Source: Cristatella mucedo
Taxonomy: Eukaryota > Bryozoa > Phylactolaemata > Cristatellidae
Direction: 5' to 3'
Assembly: GCA_009760855.2 (NCBI GenBank)
Contig: WPIO01000002.1
Location: 498,001-562,000, forward strand
DNA: 64,000 nucleotides
The position numbers were made by a program, and so were the translations under genes. Positions within the stretch are counted from its first letter, which is position 1. Each line of letters begins with the position of its first letter. A model generated the notes under the pieces. It was not told the origin of the DNA. It saw nothing but the letters and a program-made list of their open reading frames with translations, and searched no databases. Positions 1 to 11,354 of the stretch are shown here, piece after piece.

Positions 1-652
1 GCCGCAGGATTGGCTCGATTGGCTGCTGCAGTACTGTACCTTGTTAGTTTTCCGCACCCCAGTTCCCCAGTGGCCCATCTTACTGCTTGATGTGTTTAAA
101 GATTCCAATATATGACATCTTCCGAGTTAAGAGCAACCAGAGTGTACCCCGAACTGCCCATCCACACCGAAGCCCAGATTGTATTTGTACAAGCTAGCAG
201 TTAGGGCAAGGTCTCCCTCATTTGATCGCTTGCTGGCAAAGATGTGAAAAGCTGATGCCAAAGTCCTCCTTACGCCGAGTGGGATGTCGTTGCCTTGTTG
301 CACTGCCCGTGGCTGACTCTGGCTACTTTTGCTAGTTCTCTTGTATTCAGTATTTCGTTCCGTGTTCATGCGCTGCTGGCTGCTTGGATCTATTTACTCT
401 TAGACTACTGTCATTCAGTGTTGGCAGAGCTCACCTAAAAAAGCTATTTAACCTGTACAGTTGGTTATGAGTTCGGCTACTAGGTAATTGTGAATTGACT
501 AGATTGACTCTGTGCTAAAGGTGTCGTGATGGCTCCCGGTTGATAAAAGATACAGCGCAGCACTCGCTTTGGCCTATAAGGCCTGTGGCAGTGTGGCTTC
601 TCTATACCTATAGCAGGCTGCAAACCTTGCAAACCTACCATCCTTTGCATCA

Positions 653-745
653 TGTTTAATATCCCTAGAAAGAGATTTAGTTCTCTTAGGGTGCTATTTA
701 ATTGTCTTATTGTAATAATAATTATTATAAATCTCTATCATTATT
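653..745 (+). mobile_element. LINE-A 3' tail fragment
   Basis: Matches the LINE-A tail (CCTAGAAAGAGATTTAGTTC...) ending in an AT-rich ATA/ATT tract. Only the last 90 nt of the element is present. It is directly followed by a second copy. Confidence 0.6.
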
Positions 746-1193
746 ATAAAACTTTGCAGCTAGGCTTGTCTGTCGTGAGCGTCGAAGTTGCCAATATCAC
801 ACCACTTCTCGCCTACCTACACTGGCTCCCAGTCAAGCAATGCATCGCCTTCAAGGTTCTGTCACTCACTTATAGGTCCCTTCATTCTTTGGCTCCAGCC
901 TACCTATCAGGTCTACTCCCCCATCGGGCTAAGCATCATACCACTTGCTTTTCGGAATCGAATCGTTTACCTATACCTCATACGAATCTCAAATCCTTTG
1001 GAGACCGTGCCTTTAGTTCGTATGCTCCCAAAGCCTGGAACTCACTTCTTACTTGCGTCACGACATCTCCTGACTTGACCACATTTAAAAAGAATTCGAT
1101 CGTGCTTCCTTTGCAGCAAATGTAAAGTGCATAGAAAGAGACAGAGTTCTCTGAGGGCACTATATCAAATGTATTATTATCATTATTATTATC
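746..1193 (+). mobile_element. LINE-A (CR1/L2-like) 3' fragment
   Basis: Encodes the end of the reverse-transcriptase protein (HWLPVKQCIAFKVLSLTYRS, then YAPKAWNSLLTC), followed by the family's 3' tail and an ATT repeat. The 5' part is missing and the frame has shifted at its start. Confidence 0.8.
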
Positions 1194-1288
1194 CAGTCAG
1201 CCTGATATTGATGACATCTGTTGACCGTAGGCTTTTGGGGTGCAGGTGCACTCAAGGAATGGTCTTGCTTCATGTAGAGGTGTGCTTA

Positions 1289-1440
1289 TTAGCTGATTTA
1301 ATGGCGTCATTTGTGTAGTGGCAGAAGAGCCTCAGTGGGTATCACCAGCTAGCAGTTGGCAATAAAGGATTGCCCACTGCAGGATTCGAACTCACGACCT
1401 CGATCGGTAAGAGCAAGCACTTTACCTCGTGGGCTGTTAC
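1289..1440 (-). mobile_element. SINE-B copy
   Basis: Read on the minus strand it has a tRNA-like head with box B GAGTTCGAATCCTGCAG and a shared body ending at TTAAATCAGCT. It belongs to the same family as the copies at 31840, 44191 and 50930. Confidence 0.65.
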
Positions 1441-2173
1441 GAACCTTGATATGCAGCAGTATCTAAGCCAGGAGGCATTGGTCACTCCAAACGTTTGCTC
1501 AGCTATTCAGGATCTACAGGCATGACTTGGCAGCATGGATCGATGTTTTTAGGATTCGTTGGATGGGGGTGCATACATTTCTGAACGTCCTGGCTAGCAG
1601 CTTACAACCTTATCTTAATGCTTGCCCTTAGAAGTTGGGCAGCATCAATGTGGCACAGATGACTGATGTTGGCAAGGCTTGTACTTGTATCCGTGTGGAC
1701 TGACCCTACTCCTCGAGACCAGTAGGCAATGTGAGCCACAATAGGAGTCACACTCATGCTTTCTTCGATAGAGAGTCAGACCTCACCCCAGGCCCAGGTC
1801 GGTCGTGACTCTGTGCAGCTGCTGCTGAAATCACCTGGCCAGTGGAGGAGGATGGGCTTTAGTAGGTCACGGGCTGCTGTCCAGCCTGGCTGCAACTGCT
1901 GTTGCTACAGCAGCTGTCCTGCCTCGACGTCTCCTGAAGGCTAAGGTGCAGCACTTACCACAGTCCCATCCCTCGTCCCTCAGCCTGCTGAGGAAAATGT
2001 ATGTCGTGTTTATTGGCATTGGTACTTAGTGGTTGTTTTTGATCAACTTGCAGCCAAACTTACCATGGGTTTGCAGGCTAGGCCAGAAAAAGACCCTGAC
2101 TGAAACTAGAAATGTCAAGCTTCGGATAAGCAAATGAGATCCCGATCCTTCTAGACACGATGAAGTTTGAATT

Positions 2174-2350
2174 GACCCTGTGCATGTCACCCCTAACCAT
2201 GTTATTCATTTTGTTTGTTTTTCAAGCATGATTTTACTTACCATTTAATTGCATTTCCCTTTGCAGTAAATGTAAAGTGCCTAGAAAGAGATTAAGTTCT
2301 CTGAGGGCGCTTTATCAAGTACATTATTATTATTATTATTATTATTATTA
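2174..2350 (+). mobile_element. LINE-A 3' untranslated tail
   Basis: Contains the family 3' untranslated region (GTGCATGTCACCCCTAACCA), the stem-loop tail and an ATT repeat. No coding part is present. Confidence 0.75.
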
Positions 2351-2390
2351 ATTTAATACATGTAATGAGATCTCATTACATGCATTAAAT
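2351..2390. repeat. 40-bp near-perfect palindrome
   Basis: The centre is ATGAGATCTCAT. The two 20-nt halves are reverse complements except for one position, so the DNA could form a cruciform. It lies between the ATT tail of the LINE fragment and the right inverted-repeat arm. Confidence 0.85.
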
Positions 2391-2770
2391 TCAAACTTCA
2401 TCGTGTCTAGAAGGATCGGGATCTCATTCGCTTATCCGAAGCTTGACATTTCTAGTTTCAGTCAAGGTCTTTTCCTGGCCTAGCCTGCAAACCCATGGTA
2501 AGTTTGGCTGCAAGTGTCCCGTCCAACTTGTTCTTATAGATTACAATGTTTCTTTATACTCCCTCTCTACTGTGACTTTTGTCAATCTTTGCCTGTCTAT
2601 GCCTATCAGGGTCTGTCTGTTTGTTTGCATTTTCTTTGACATGCCTGCTTGTCTCTCTTGAGAAAACGAGAGAGATGGAGCTGCTGTCGTTATCAGCCAA
2701 CAGTCGATAAATATCGCCTTCTGTGAGGGCATAGTACTCTTGCTTTTACGGACGGCTGGGAGTTGGAGCT

Positions 2771-2812
2771 AGCTAATGCTGGCAATTCGCAGAGCTAATG
2801 CTGGCAATTCGC
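2771..2812 (+). repeat. 22-bp tandem duplication
   Basis: AGCTAATGCTGGCAATTCGC occurs twice, joined by AG. Confidence 0.85.
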
Positions 2813-3504
2813 GGGAATGCTGCAGCCAGCAGTCGGCTTGTAGCAGCAGTAAGCTTGGCGCATCTCTGGCCAATCTTTTCATTCATTGGCCTGCTAAGGT
2901 ACCTTCTATCTTTGTCACTTTGGCTTGTCCTCTCTTAATGGCCTGTGAGGCCTCTGAGCGCCCCTATGTTGAATATGTTGAAAGAGCGTGCTCCCTATGT
3001 GTGGCTGGTTCATGAAATGAAGGTTCACACCAGTAAAGGGCACGGCCCTTCATTACCAGTACCTAGCTATCTCCATGCCTGCTCAGCACTGAACACCACT
3101 CATGCTGCCAGTTTGCGCATGTGATTTAGCATGACTAATAAACAAGGGCAGGCAGGTTCAACGGTGCCCTTTCAGCTCTTGAGTCAGAAGCAGCAGCAGC
3201 CCTAATTGTGTTCTCTCTCGTGTGTTTGTTTGGATGCAAGTGTGGGTGGTGCCAGCAGCTCTGTACTTTGCAAATATGCAATCATAACATAATGCGACCT
3301 TCGACCTTCGCGATGCTTTTGCACAGCTTATGCAGTGCGGAAAGGGTTTTGTCTACGCGGTTGCATCAAAGTTGCAAGATATTCATAATTAGTACATGGC
3401 GATGCTTAGTCGCGATGTCTTTGGGAGCAATCCCAGCAGTTGAGGCCCAGAGGCCTCCATGGGGCGGTTCCCTGTTGCAACAATGATGCCACCATCTCTA
3501 AACC

Positions 3505-3580
3505 TCTAAGATTTGTGTAGCAGCTGTTTGTAAGACTTGGTCCTAAGATTTGTGTAGCAGCTGTTTGTAAGACTTGGTCC
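3505..3580 (+). repeat. 38-bp tandem duplication
   Basis: A unit starting CTAAGATTTGTGTAGCAGCT is repeated twice back to back with no visible differences, so it is recent. Confidence 0.9.
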
Positions 3581-4580
3581 GTGTGATGCGTTCTGAATAT
3601 GACATGGTCATTCTCTGGGTTGCATCAAGCTTTATATTGCTGACACCGTCCCCAAATAACTGTGTTCCAATGCAAACGAAGCTCAAATAATGGTTGAGCA
3701 TTGAACAATTTGTGGTTGTTGAGTATCTGCCAAGTTCGACGGCATTCCACATTGGAGTTCTCAAGAAAGTAGACTGCAAACCGTATGTCAACACCGATAT
3801 GCTGTGTGTGAGTGTGATATGCGTACAAAACTAAATAATAACCTGTGTGAAGTTCAAATAACGATTGCATATTGCCCGGCAGTGTGTTTAGAGCCATCTA
3901 TGACATATTTCGGTAGTGTGCACTTGCGCACTCCTGTGAAAGTGGACCACGAGAAGTACTAGGTAGTTCCTTGAGTGGCCTTCCTAGTCTTTCAGGCAGA
4001 ACTTTGCAGTCTATTTTCTTAACAAAGCTCTGGTGCAGTTTCTGGCAATTTTGCAAGTGCACCAGGTTCACGTTGCCGTGCAATGTGCAATAGTCTTTTG
4101 GGAGTCCGGTGAATGTGACTTGTTATTGTTATTGATAACAGCTATTGTCTGATCCTCTGTTCACTTCATTTTCGTAAATGATCTAAGTAGAGCTAAGCTG
4201 CCGAGGATGCAGTCAGCAGAGCTGCCAGAAACACTTGGATAGCAGTTACAATTGGCCTTGACCTCGTCGTTGGTCCAAATCATCCGTAGGCATGTGACAG
4301 CTAGTAATGCCATAGTCTGTGCCATGGGACACCACTTCCCAGGGCAGCGCATTGCTGCAAGTGCATCCGAAAGCTGTGCTGATGCTGGCCACTCGTCATG
4401 AATTCCTGGCTTCATGCCATCATGCCTACCTGCTTGCGCTTCTACTGAAACAGCCATTGGCATTTCTGCAGCCGTTCTTTGGAGATGGCATGCTGTTTGC
4501 ACACGATCGCGCCTTAGCGCACTGGTACATGCTGTCTTCCGAGGAAGTCCTCCCCTTAAATCTTGGTGTCTTACGTTCAG
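3581..4580. other. No recognised feature; upstream of first visible exon
   Basis: Open frames here are short and resemble nothing I know. The missing 5' exon of the membrane protein could lie here or outside the window, but I could not identify one. Confidence 0.4.
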
Positions 4581-5667
4581 GCGAATCACCCCTACTTCGT
4601 GAAGGAGAAGTCATTCTGGACCATCGACCGTGCAGGTGCGCAAAAGCAGCCGCTGCGCACTGATAGCGGCGCCCTAGCGTCCGACTCGTCCTGCGAATTC
4701 TACCGATGTGAGAGCAGCAGGGCAGGCTCGATCAGCCTCTTGCTGCCATCCGGCCTGTCGTCCATAGCTCAGCTGTCGACTGCCCATGATTCCTCCTCCT
4801 CCTCCGCAGCTGCCGCCGCCGTCGTGGCTGCATGCTCATCCGACGAGTGCGCCAACGTTGCTGCAGCTGCGGCAGAAGCGCCGCCCGACAGCAGGCGCGC
4901 TCTCTGCGCACCGTCCGCTTTCGGCGAGGGCGTGCGCGTCTTCGAGGAAAGGCAGCGCGGAATCGGCGATGCCGATGTGGTCGTCCATGCGACGGCCTGT
5001 CCAGACCTCTGCCAGCAGCAACCTCAGGCCAGCTTTCTTACGGACTCGCTCAATCGAAAGAATCTCCTGGACGGCTATTTCGATGCAGATTACGAAGACT
5101 CCGGATGCAGCTTTGCTGAAGCTGCATCCGGAGGCTCGCACCGAAGGCGGACTCGTCGGTGCTCCGATAGCTTGCGTTGCGACAGCGCTGCCAGTGGCAG
5201 CGTCGGTTGCCATGGCAGCAGTGTGGAGCAGCCTATCAGTTTCTCTGAGTCGGACAGGCAGAATCACTCTATGGCCACAGCTCCATCTGCTGTGCTCGAG
5301 ACTGCGACTTTGCCTGTGGCTGGTGGGCGTGGCGCTGCGAGTGCCCCGACGCTTGCTGACGGAACAGACGTTTGCAGCATATGCAGCAGTAGCAGCGACG
5401 GCAGTAGCAGCGCAGCCGACGTGATACAACCCGTGGCCTTGAAGCTTTTCCTGGCAGAGGAGGTGCGCGACGACGTGACAAAGATGGCATCGTCACTGAC
5501 GAGGCGCTTGTTCTTTGCCCGCCCCAAACAGCACGATGATGTCCCAGCAGCGCCAACCGTTGCTCTATACCACCGAGACTCGGACCGCAGTCATCTAAGT
5601 GTTCTATCGCGAGGTCACATTTCAGAAGTCCAAAGGTCTGCCAGCGTGCCGCATTGTGCTACCATTG
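4581..5667 (+). CDS. Constant exon 1 (first visible): Ser/Ala-rich N-terminal region of SEA/chitin-binding-like membrane protein
   Basis: This exon encodes about 362 residues. It opens at a pyrimidine-led acceptor (TTACGTTCAG, exon starts at GCG) and closes at the donor ATTG|GTGAGT in phase 1, which fits the next exon. There is no in-frame ATG near its beginning; the open frame upstream starts only with TTG, so a 5' exon carrying the start codon must lie further upstream or outside the window. The product is rich in Ser, Ala and Cys with Arg clusters (RRRTRR) and has no domain I recognise. Because an Arg-rich stop and a transmembrane helix follow in the next exon, it should be the cytoplasmic part of a type II membrane protein. 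Exon GC content is well above the flanks. The coding call rests on the long open frame and the two fitting splice sites. Confidence 0.72.
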
Positions 5668-5782
5668 GTGAGTAGGCATTCACTCAGGGCAACGCCTCGA
5701 CTTTGCTGTCCTGCTTTGGTGTGTGTGCTCAATGGTGCGTGCATCCTGCTCTGGTCCTTGAGTTCTGCCACATTGCTTTTGC

Positions 5783-5832
5783 TCTGTCTGTCTGTGTATG
5801 CATCTGTCTGTCTGTCTGTTTGTCTGTCTGTT

Positions 5833-5897
<65 letters not shown>
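5783..5897 (+). repeat. CTGT microsatellite in a short intron
   Basis: Tetranucleotide array with occasional TTTG units, in the roughly 460-nt intron between constant exons 1 and 2. Open frames across it on both strands are artefacts of the repeat. Confidence 0.92.
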
Positions 5898-6127
5898 TTC
5901 TCTCCAGCTGACTCTAGATCTCTCTCTGTCTCTGTCTGTCATCTATCTCTCACTTTCAGTCAACGAATGACTTTACCTAGCTGTCTGTCTATCTTGCTGT
6001 TTATGTGTCTTGTCTTTCTCCCTTTACCTCTTGCACCTACATTGGCACCTACATACATCATATTCCTCATTCATCTGCCCTCATTTATTCTCCTCAGCAC
6101 TCCTCTCGTGCGCATGTCTCGTTGCAG

Positions 6128-6613
6128 GCTCACCATTGGTTACTCGAGGCGTTCCTGCCCCGAGGTCTAGGGATCGCATGAGGCAGTCAGTTCATGCTGC
6201 AGGCGTGATGTCTCATCGTTCAGGACACCTCGAATCGTCACCCCACCGTGCCAGCACAGCCTCATCGAATGCAGGCACCCAGCGGCCTTCTGAGCGGGAG
6301 TTGCCTTGGGTGACGTCCACATCCCATGCGGTGCACCTCGGCATCGGCCTTTCGGCTGAGGCCCGGCTCAGCATGGATAGCAGCAGCAGGAGCAGCGCAT
6401 TCGTGACTGCCGTGGAGCAGCTGACCATCGATGATTCGTCGGCATTGAGCGAGCGACAGGAACGGAAGAGGAGGCGATGCCGGAGGCGCTGCTGCCAAGC
6501 CGCCATCACCTGTGCCGTGCTAGCTGCCGTGGTTGTTGTCGTCACAGTTGTCGCCACCTTGCATACCTTAGGACTCTTGTCATCCGGTCCAGTCAGCAAC
6601 AACAGCACACAAG
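6128..6613 (+). CDS. Constant exon 2: juxtamembrane Arg cluster and single transmembrane helix
   Basis: The acceptor TCGTTGCAG|GC and donor CACAAG|GTAGGA are both phase 1 and join in frame to the exons on either side. The exon encodes 162 residues: a Ser/His-rich stretch, an Arg/Lys cluster (ERKRRRCRRRCC), then a hydrophobic helix (TCAVLAAVVVVVTVVATL) at about residues 487-513 of the visible protein, then NNST, a possible N-glycosylation site. By the positive-inside rule the N-terminus is cytoplasmic and everything downstream is extracellular, a type II topology. The only intron between this exon and the previous one is about 460 nt and contains a CTGT microsatellite. Identification as a membrane anchor is firm; the identity of the protein family is not known. 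Confidence 0.82.
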
Positions 6614-7760
6614 GTAGGAGTGTGCTTCCATGAGCTAGTGGCAAAGCGAGCGCAGGTGCTGGGCAACTGTCTGCTGCACAGCAAACTTTAGTGGCGGGCC
6701 TCCCGGTTGCTGAGCTGGTTGTGTACATCGGGATCGAGACTGCATGCACAGCACACTTATCTTTTGCCTTACTCCTTTTGCTGTCAGCGTGGTCGGCAAT
6801 GAGTCATAGCATCCGGAAGTGTAAACAAAACAATGTACAGTTGCAGTTTAACAGAAGCCTCCTGGCAGCCTTGCTCTGCGCAGAAACTTAGGAGTGTCTG
6901 GACAAAATATGCACGCTCATGCGGTGAGTGTGAGGATCTCGTGTGCACCATCTCTCAGGAAAGCCGTGTATAATCGAGTCTGACAGAACCTCACATTGAA
7001 TCATCCTTTTTTGCAAAGATTCAATTGCCAACCTGTACAAGAACATTTTGTGGGACCAGCTTAGATCGACAGAGCACAGCATGCAGTGCATCAGACGATA
7101 CCAGTTATATTAAGCAGCAGCTGCTGTTTGCTTAGCTCTTGTCGAGGGGAGCAGGCCTGTAGTTTCAGCAGTTCATGGGATGACCCATACTCAGTCATCT
7201 GTACTTTGATAGTCCCCCAACGGCTTCTTTGGGTACATTCTTGAATTTCGCATGATCTACCCATGCTTGCTTTACAGATGTTCTTGTTCACATTGGTTTT
7301 ATGCCTATCTTTGTAGCTAGCTAGTTATCTATCTATCTATCTCTGACTCACTTGCACACATACTCTGACAACTCTCTTTCCTGTTTATGTCTTCTTCCTC
7401 TTGACTATTTTTCCATTTTGCCGATCATCCTTCGTCACTCTGTCTTGTGCAACCAGGCATGAGCCACATCTTTAGTGACATTTCGGTTTGGCGCGCCGTG
7501 TCAATGGCTATCTCGGATAGTGTATCCTCTTAATCAACTACCGAGCGTCTGCTACCCATATGTACATGCAAGCTACCAGTGTTTTGCATAACCTTAACAG
7601 ATCTCTTCAGAGTGGTAAATCAGTCTCTTTCAGTTGCTGCTGCTGCAGTTGGATTTTAAATGTGGTGTGAAGAAAAGGAGAGATAATTTCGAAAGAGGAA
7701 AGTAGCTCACTCGGAGCAAGACAGATCTAGAGAAAGAAGAGAGATTATGAGAGAAGCAGA
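6614..7760. other. Intronic sequence, nothing recognised
   Basis: Apart from a short TATC run near 7325 no gene, mobile element or RNA was recognised. Confidence 0.4.
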
Positions 7761-7790
7761 AAGAGGGAGAGAGAGAGAGAGAGAGAGGAG
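7761..7790 (+). repeat. GA microsatellite
   Basis: Short GA array within a purine-rich stretch. Confidence 0.8.
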
Positions 7791-7857
7791 ATATGGAAGG
7801 AGTGGTTCACTGCAGCATTTTGAGTCTTTTGATTGTCCTGTTTCATCTCTAATGTTA

Positions 7858-8135
7858 AGTAGGCTCTATGTAATGCTACGTCTGTAACTCCACAAAGACT
7901 AGGTGGCTGTTACACAGGAGAGTTTTCTATAGTGCACTCACAGCCTAAGCGGCATTGGTTATCGTTTGGTAGCCAACAGACTTCATCTCACACAGCAAAG
8001 AGAAAGTAAGAAGCATAGCTGCGTTGGGAGGACAGTTGAGGTAGTGAGTAGCATGGCACCAGCAGTTCAGGACTGCTAGAAAGGAGATGCCATAGTGGCT
8101 GTTTAACCCAGGGCTCCTAATAATAGCTTGCTCTT
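7858..8135 (-). mobile_element. LINE-B 3' fragment
   Basis: Reverse-strand sequence matches the LINE-B 3' region also seen at 15120-15376 and 22135-22400, including translated SHYGISFLAVLNCWCHATHY and the 3' stem-loop around GTAAC...GTTAC. Confidence 0.65.
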
Positions 8136-9117
8136 CATAGCACCACACACTCCCTTCCTTTAGTTGGACATAATGACTTGGCTGTTGGCGATTGCCTGCA
8201 GCTTGCACGTGCTGACGTCAGCCGTGTTATTGGAGGCAGAATGAAGCAGCTGGTAAAATTTGGGGTACCATAAACAAGTGCTAATTCGAGTGATGGAAAC
8301 AGTGACCTCGATAATGTTTTCTTCTTTCGGGCCTAGTTGATTTGGACTAAGGAGGTAATACGCCAAAGATGGCATCTGGGCTATTGAAGGGAGTGTACAT
8401 TCTATATCTTCATCAAGCTTGGGTACTCATTCTCACATAGCTCTGTTGTCTGTCGTTGCATGGAATGCCCTCGGATGCTGGCTGGCAGCCGAGTCGTTGG
8501 AAGCAGCCGGCCGGCCTGACTCTGGCGCTTGCTTCAGTTTGGCTATGGTGACATTTGACTGTAAGTCGTAAGCTCACAGCAGGGTACCGGATTATTCTGA
8601 TCAACCAAGGCTGGAGCAAGCTAGCCAAACTGCTGGGAAGCAAGCCTGTCTACCATTCTCCTTCCTCGAATCTAGCTCGATTTCATAGGCAGCAACCGTA
8701 GGAGAATGCCGAAAGTACAACTCCTTGCCCAGTCGTGCTGGGGATGCCCCCTACTGAGTTTTTTGATAGACCGTCATCTATCTGCAATATATATTGGCAG
8801 TCAGACTACCATTTACTATTTGAATGCAGTACCACGAGGACCAAAGGTCGCAGCACAGCCACCAGCACGTGGCCACTAGCACTAGGTAAAAGTGAAAGAG
8901 CAAGTTGCAGGGATATTTAGGGATCATAATATGGTCTGCACCCCATCAGTTGTTGTGGGATCCTTGTGGGACATCCTTGTTCTGCAATGTGCTTTGCTCA
9001 TCGACCTTACCACTAGCCTAACGACCAATCGAGCACATCTTCCCATTGCTAAATTCTCCTGTATTGGTGGCTTGGCATGCTGGTTAGCTGCTCGTGATTT
9101 AAAAAATATATATAATT
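8136..9117. other. Intronic sequence, nothing recognised
   Basis: Short open frames only; no similarity to the repeat families in this window. Confidence 0.35.
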
Positions 9118-9246
9118 TATTTGTATCGCGGCCCAAGAGAACTTAATCTCTATTCAGGCACTTAACATATGCCTTGGGGCTCGAGCCCACGACCTCAGCC
9201 AGACCTTGGTCGGGGCGAGCACCTTAACCACTGTACCAAACCAGCT
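9118..9246 (-). mobile_element. SINE-A copy (tRNA-like head, LINE-A-like tail)
   Basis: On the minus strand it starts CTGGTTTGGTACAGTGGTTA (box A region), has GTGGGCTCGAGCCCC as box B, and ends with a tail like that of LINE-A (AGAGATTAAGTTCTCTTGGG). Confidence 0.75.
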
Positions 9247-10132
9247 CGGCATTAAGCATTAATTCAGGTTGGGCTAAATCTCTTAGCTAAGGAGGGATTA
9301 TAGTGGCCAGGTTCAGCCCTTAGGTTTAGCCCTTGGCCGGCTGCTAAGACATCGTGCCTGCCAGAGGCGAACCTTGGATTGAACCGCCAGGGTGGCACTT
9401 GGCACTATGGACAGAGCCCCCCCCCCTGTAAAGGGGGCGGGGTCGGGGCATCTCCCAGCACCTATGTGTGAGTCTCACGCAGCCTAGCCAAGCACCAAGG
9501 GGCCAGTGGCCTGCTTGTGCGGCTGCTGGACGCCCGACCGGGTGTCAGACTCGGTTTCCACCTACCTGGCTTTGCCTATGGTTCCTGCCGGCCACTGCCT
9601 GTTTCCTGTAACCAAGGCAGCTTGGCTCATCGTGCCTCGGAAAGTTAGTTAGCCCGTAATTCTGTGACAGTCACTGACGTCATGTTTACGTTTAATCCTG
9701 TGTGATATATGCATAGTACTACCGTCCTGATGCAGAAATGATGAGTGCCAAGAAAGGGACATAATTTGCTAGTTTGCATTAGTAGTTGCAACACACTTTC
9801 GTAGTTGTAATTGAAAATTCAAGCAGAATATAAGCATACCTATGACAGATTACTACCAGAAAAACAAGTAACAAAGGAATCTAGTCAGTGCCACATTACC
9901 AAAACTCGACAGAATCGTCGCATACGACAATGTGTCGAGTTTCCTGCTTGAAGAAACCGAGATTGATTTAATATGAAAGGATGTGATGTTAATTCAGCCG
10001 TTCTCCATCCTTAATCGGGCCTCTGCAATAGGTTAGGCGAATCTTGGCTGCCGGAAGTGGATGTTTACGTAGCCTAACTGCTCTGGTGCTTGCCTTTGGC
10101 GTGTAGCTTGGCTAAGAGGCCTGTCTTTTCAG
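9247..10132. other. Intronic sequence with a GC-rich block
   Basis: 9330-9650 is GC-rich with a run of C near 9417 and a GGGGGCGGGG segment. It may be another repeat, but only one copy is in the window. Confidence 0.3.
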
Positions 10133-10195
10133 CTCCAAATACCACTGCTGCTGAAACGACACCTGCCCCTACGCCTTCGACAGCATCGTCCAGGA
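10133..10195 (+). CDS. Constant exon 3: short Thr/Pro linker
   Basis: This 63-nt exon lies between a strong acceptor (CTGTCTTTTCAG) and a strong donor (AGGA|GTGAGT). It is phase 1 on both sides, so it joins exon 2 to exon 4 without a frame change and could be skipped without breaking the frame. It encodes a mucin-like stalk of Thr, Pro, Ala and Ser (PNTTAAETTPAPTPSTASSR) with one possible N-glycosylation site (NTT). Such linkers commonly separate a membrane helix from a SEA domain. Its small size makes it easy for gene finders to miss. Confidence 0.75.
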
Positions 10196-11350
10196 GTGAG
10201 TATTCCTCGTGCTATATGCATGCATGCATGCATGAATACAAGTTGAAGTGGATTGGCACGTTTGTGTGACCGTAAGGTGCAGCAGCAGCACTCGTGCAGC
10301 ACTCGCTGGTTTTCTCTCCCTTTGGCTGGTTCCCGCCGGTGCTTTTGCAGTCCAGTTGAAGGTCTGTCTGCATCGTTTCTGGTGCTGCTGTCTGCTGTGA
10401 TTGCTTCTGCAAGTCGTGCTTATCTTATCTGTTGCTGCTACATCGTCTCCATTGTCATCATAGCATTTCAGGTAACGTTTTCCTCTAGTCTAGAATATCA
10501 GAGCAGCTGTCCACACAGCCAGCTGTGCTGCTGCCTGTTCTTTCCTTGAAGCTTGGCCTTAAAAGCAGCCAAAGGTGTGGACGTGGCTAAACATGGCCGT
10601 GGCCTCCAGCTGCTGCTTAGCGGATTTGTGCTGAGGGAGGTTTGTGGTCGACCAGACTGAGGGTGGGCGAGCAAGCTGGGCTCCGAAGCCGTCGAGGCCT
10701 CGTGGTTCGGCTTGGGGGAAGGTAGTAGGACGGCAAGCGTTGCTGTGCTGACGGTAGCTAGCTGGCTAGCAGTTGCTAGGCAGTGTATTCACCCAGATCC
10801 TGGTTCCTCTCAGCCGGCTGGCTGGCTGGCTCGACCGCTCCCTCCTCCATCCCTCCATAGAATTATTGATGGACCATAATCAATTCGGCCGTTGTCTTGG
10901 GTGTAACCAGTTCTGCCCTTAAGCTATTCTTTCCCTGCTGCTGTTGCTGACAGAATAACCTGCTGTCTACCATCTGGATTTACTCTCATACGTATCCATT
11001 GTAAATATCACGGGGGGGGGGGTGCTTCAGGCCCCTGCAGCAGCGGCTGTTTACCCACTGCCACGGGCCTTGATATAGCATCGGCTGCTTCGCTGAGCTG
11101 TCGATGAATATTCGAGAATGCCCTCGGCTGTTAGCTTCTTCGATGATGCTGAGTTGCATGCACCGCCAGAAAGATGTGATGCTGAGGCAGGGACCAGCAG
11201 TTACAGACATTCAACCGACATTGGTCTCGATGCATCCCTTGCATTTTCTGTGATCGATTAGTTGTTTCAGTTGACTTATGTCACCGAGTGGCTTTGCCAT
11301 CATTGCCGTGCTAGGCAGTAGTTGCTGCTATGATGCTTTGAAGCCCTGCT
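10196..11350. other. Intronic sequence, nothing recognised
   Basis: Contains a short ATGC repeat at 10215-10233 and a G-run at 11012. No coding or RNA gene recognised. Confidence 0.35.
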
Positions 11351-11354
11351 ATGC

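Larger units (their letters stand above)
2047..2514. repeat. Near-perfect 127-bp inverted repeat flanking a LINE-A tail
   Basis: Arms are 2047-2173 and 2388-2514. The second is the reverse complement of the first with about three mismatches. Between them lies a LINE-A 3' untranslated tail (2174-2350) and a 40-bp palindrome. The high arm identity implies a recent event or gene conversion. Confidence 0.88.

Noticed and set aside
2495-2503. ATG directly followed by a consensus donor (ATG|GTAAGT) that would join in frame to the exon at 4581
   Set aside because: It lies inside the inverted repeat, there is no other coding sequence with it, and short motifs like this arise by chance. It remains only one candidate for the missing 5' exon.
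4563-4580. Extension of the first exon's frame to a start at 4563
   Set aside because: The frame begins with TTG, not ATG, and a good splice acceptor at 4580 explains the open frame better.
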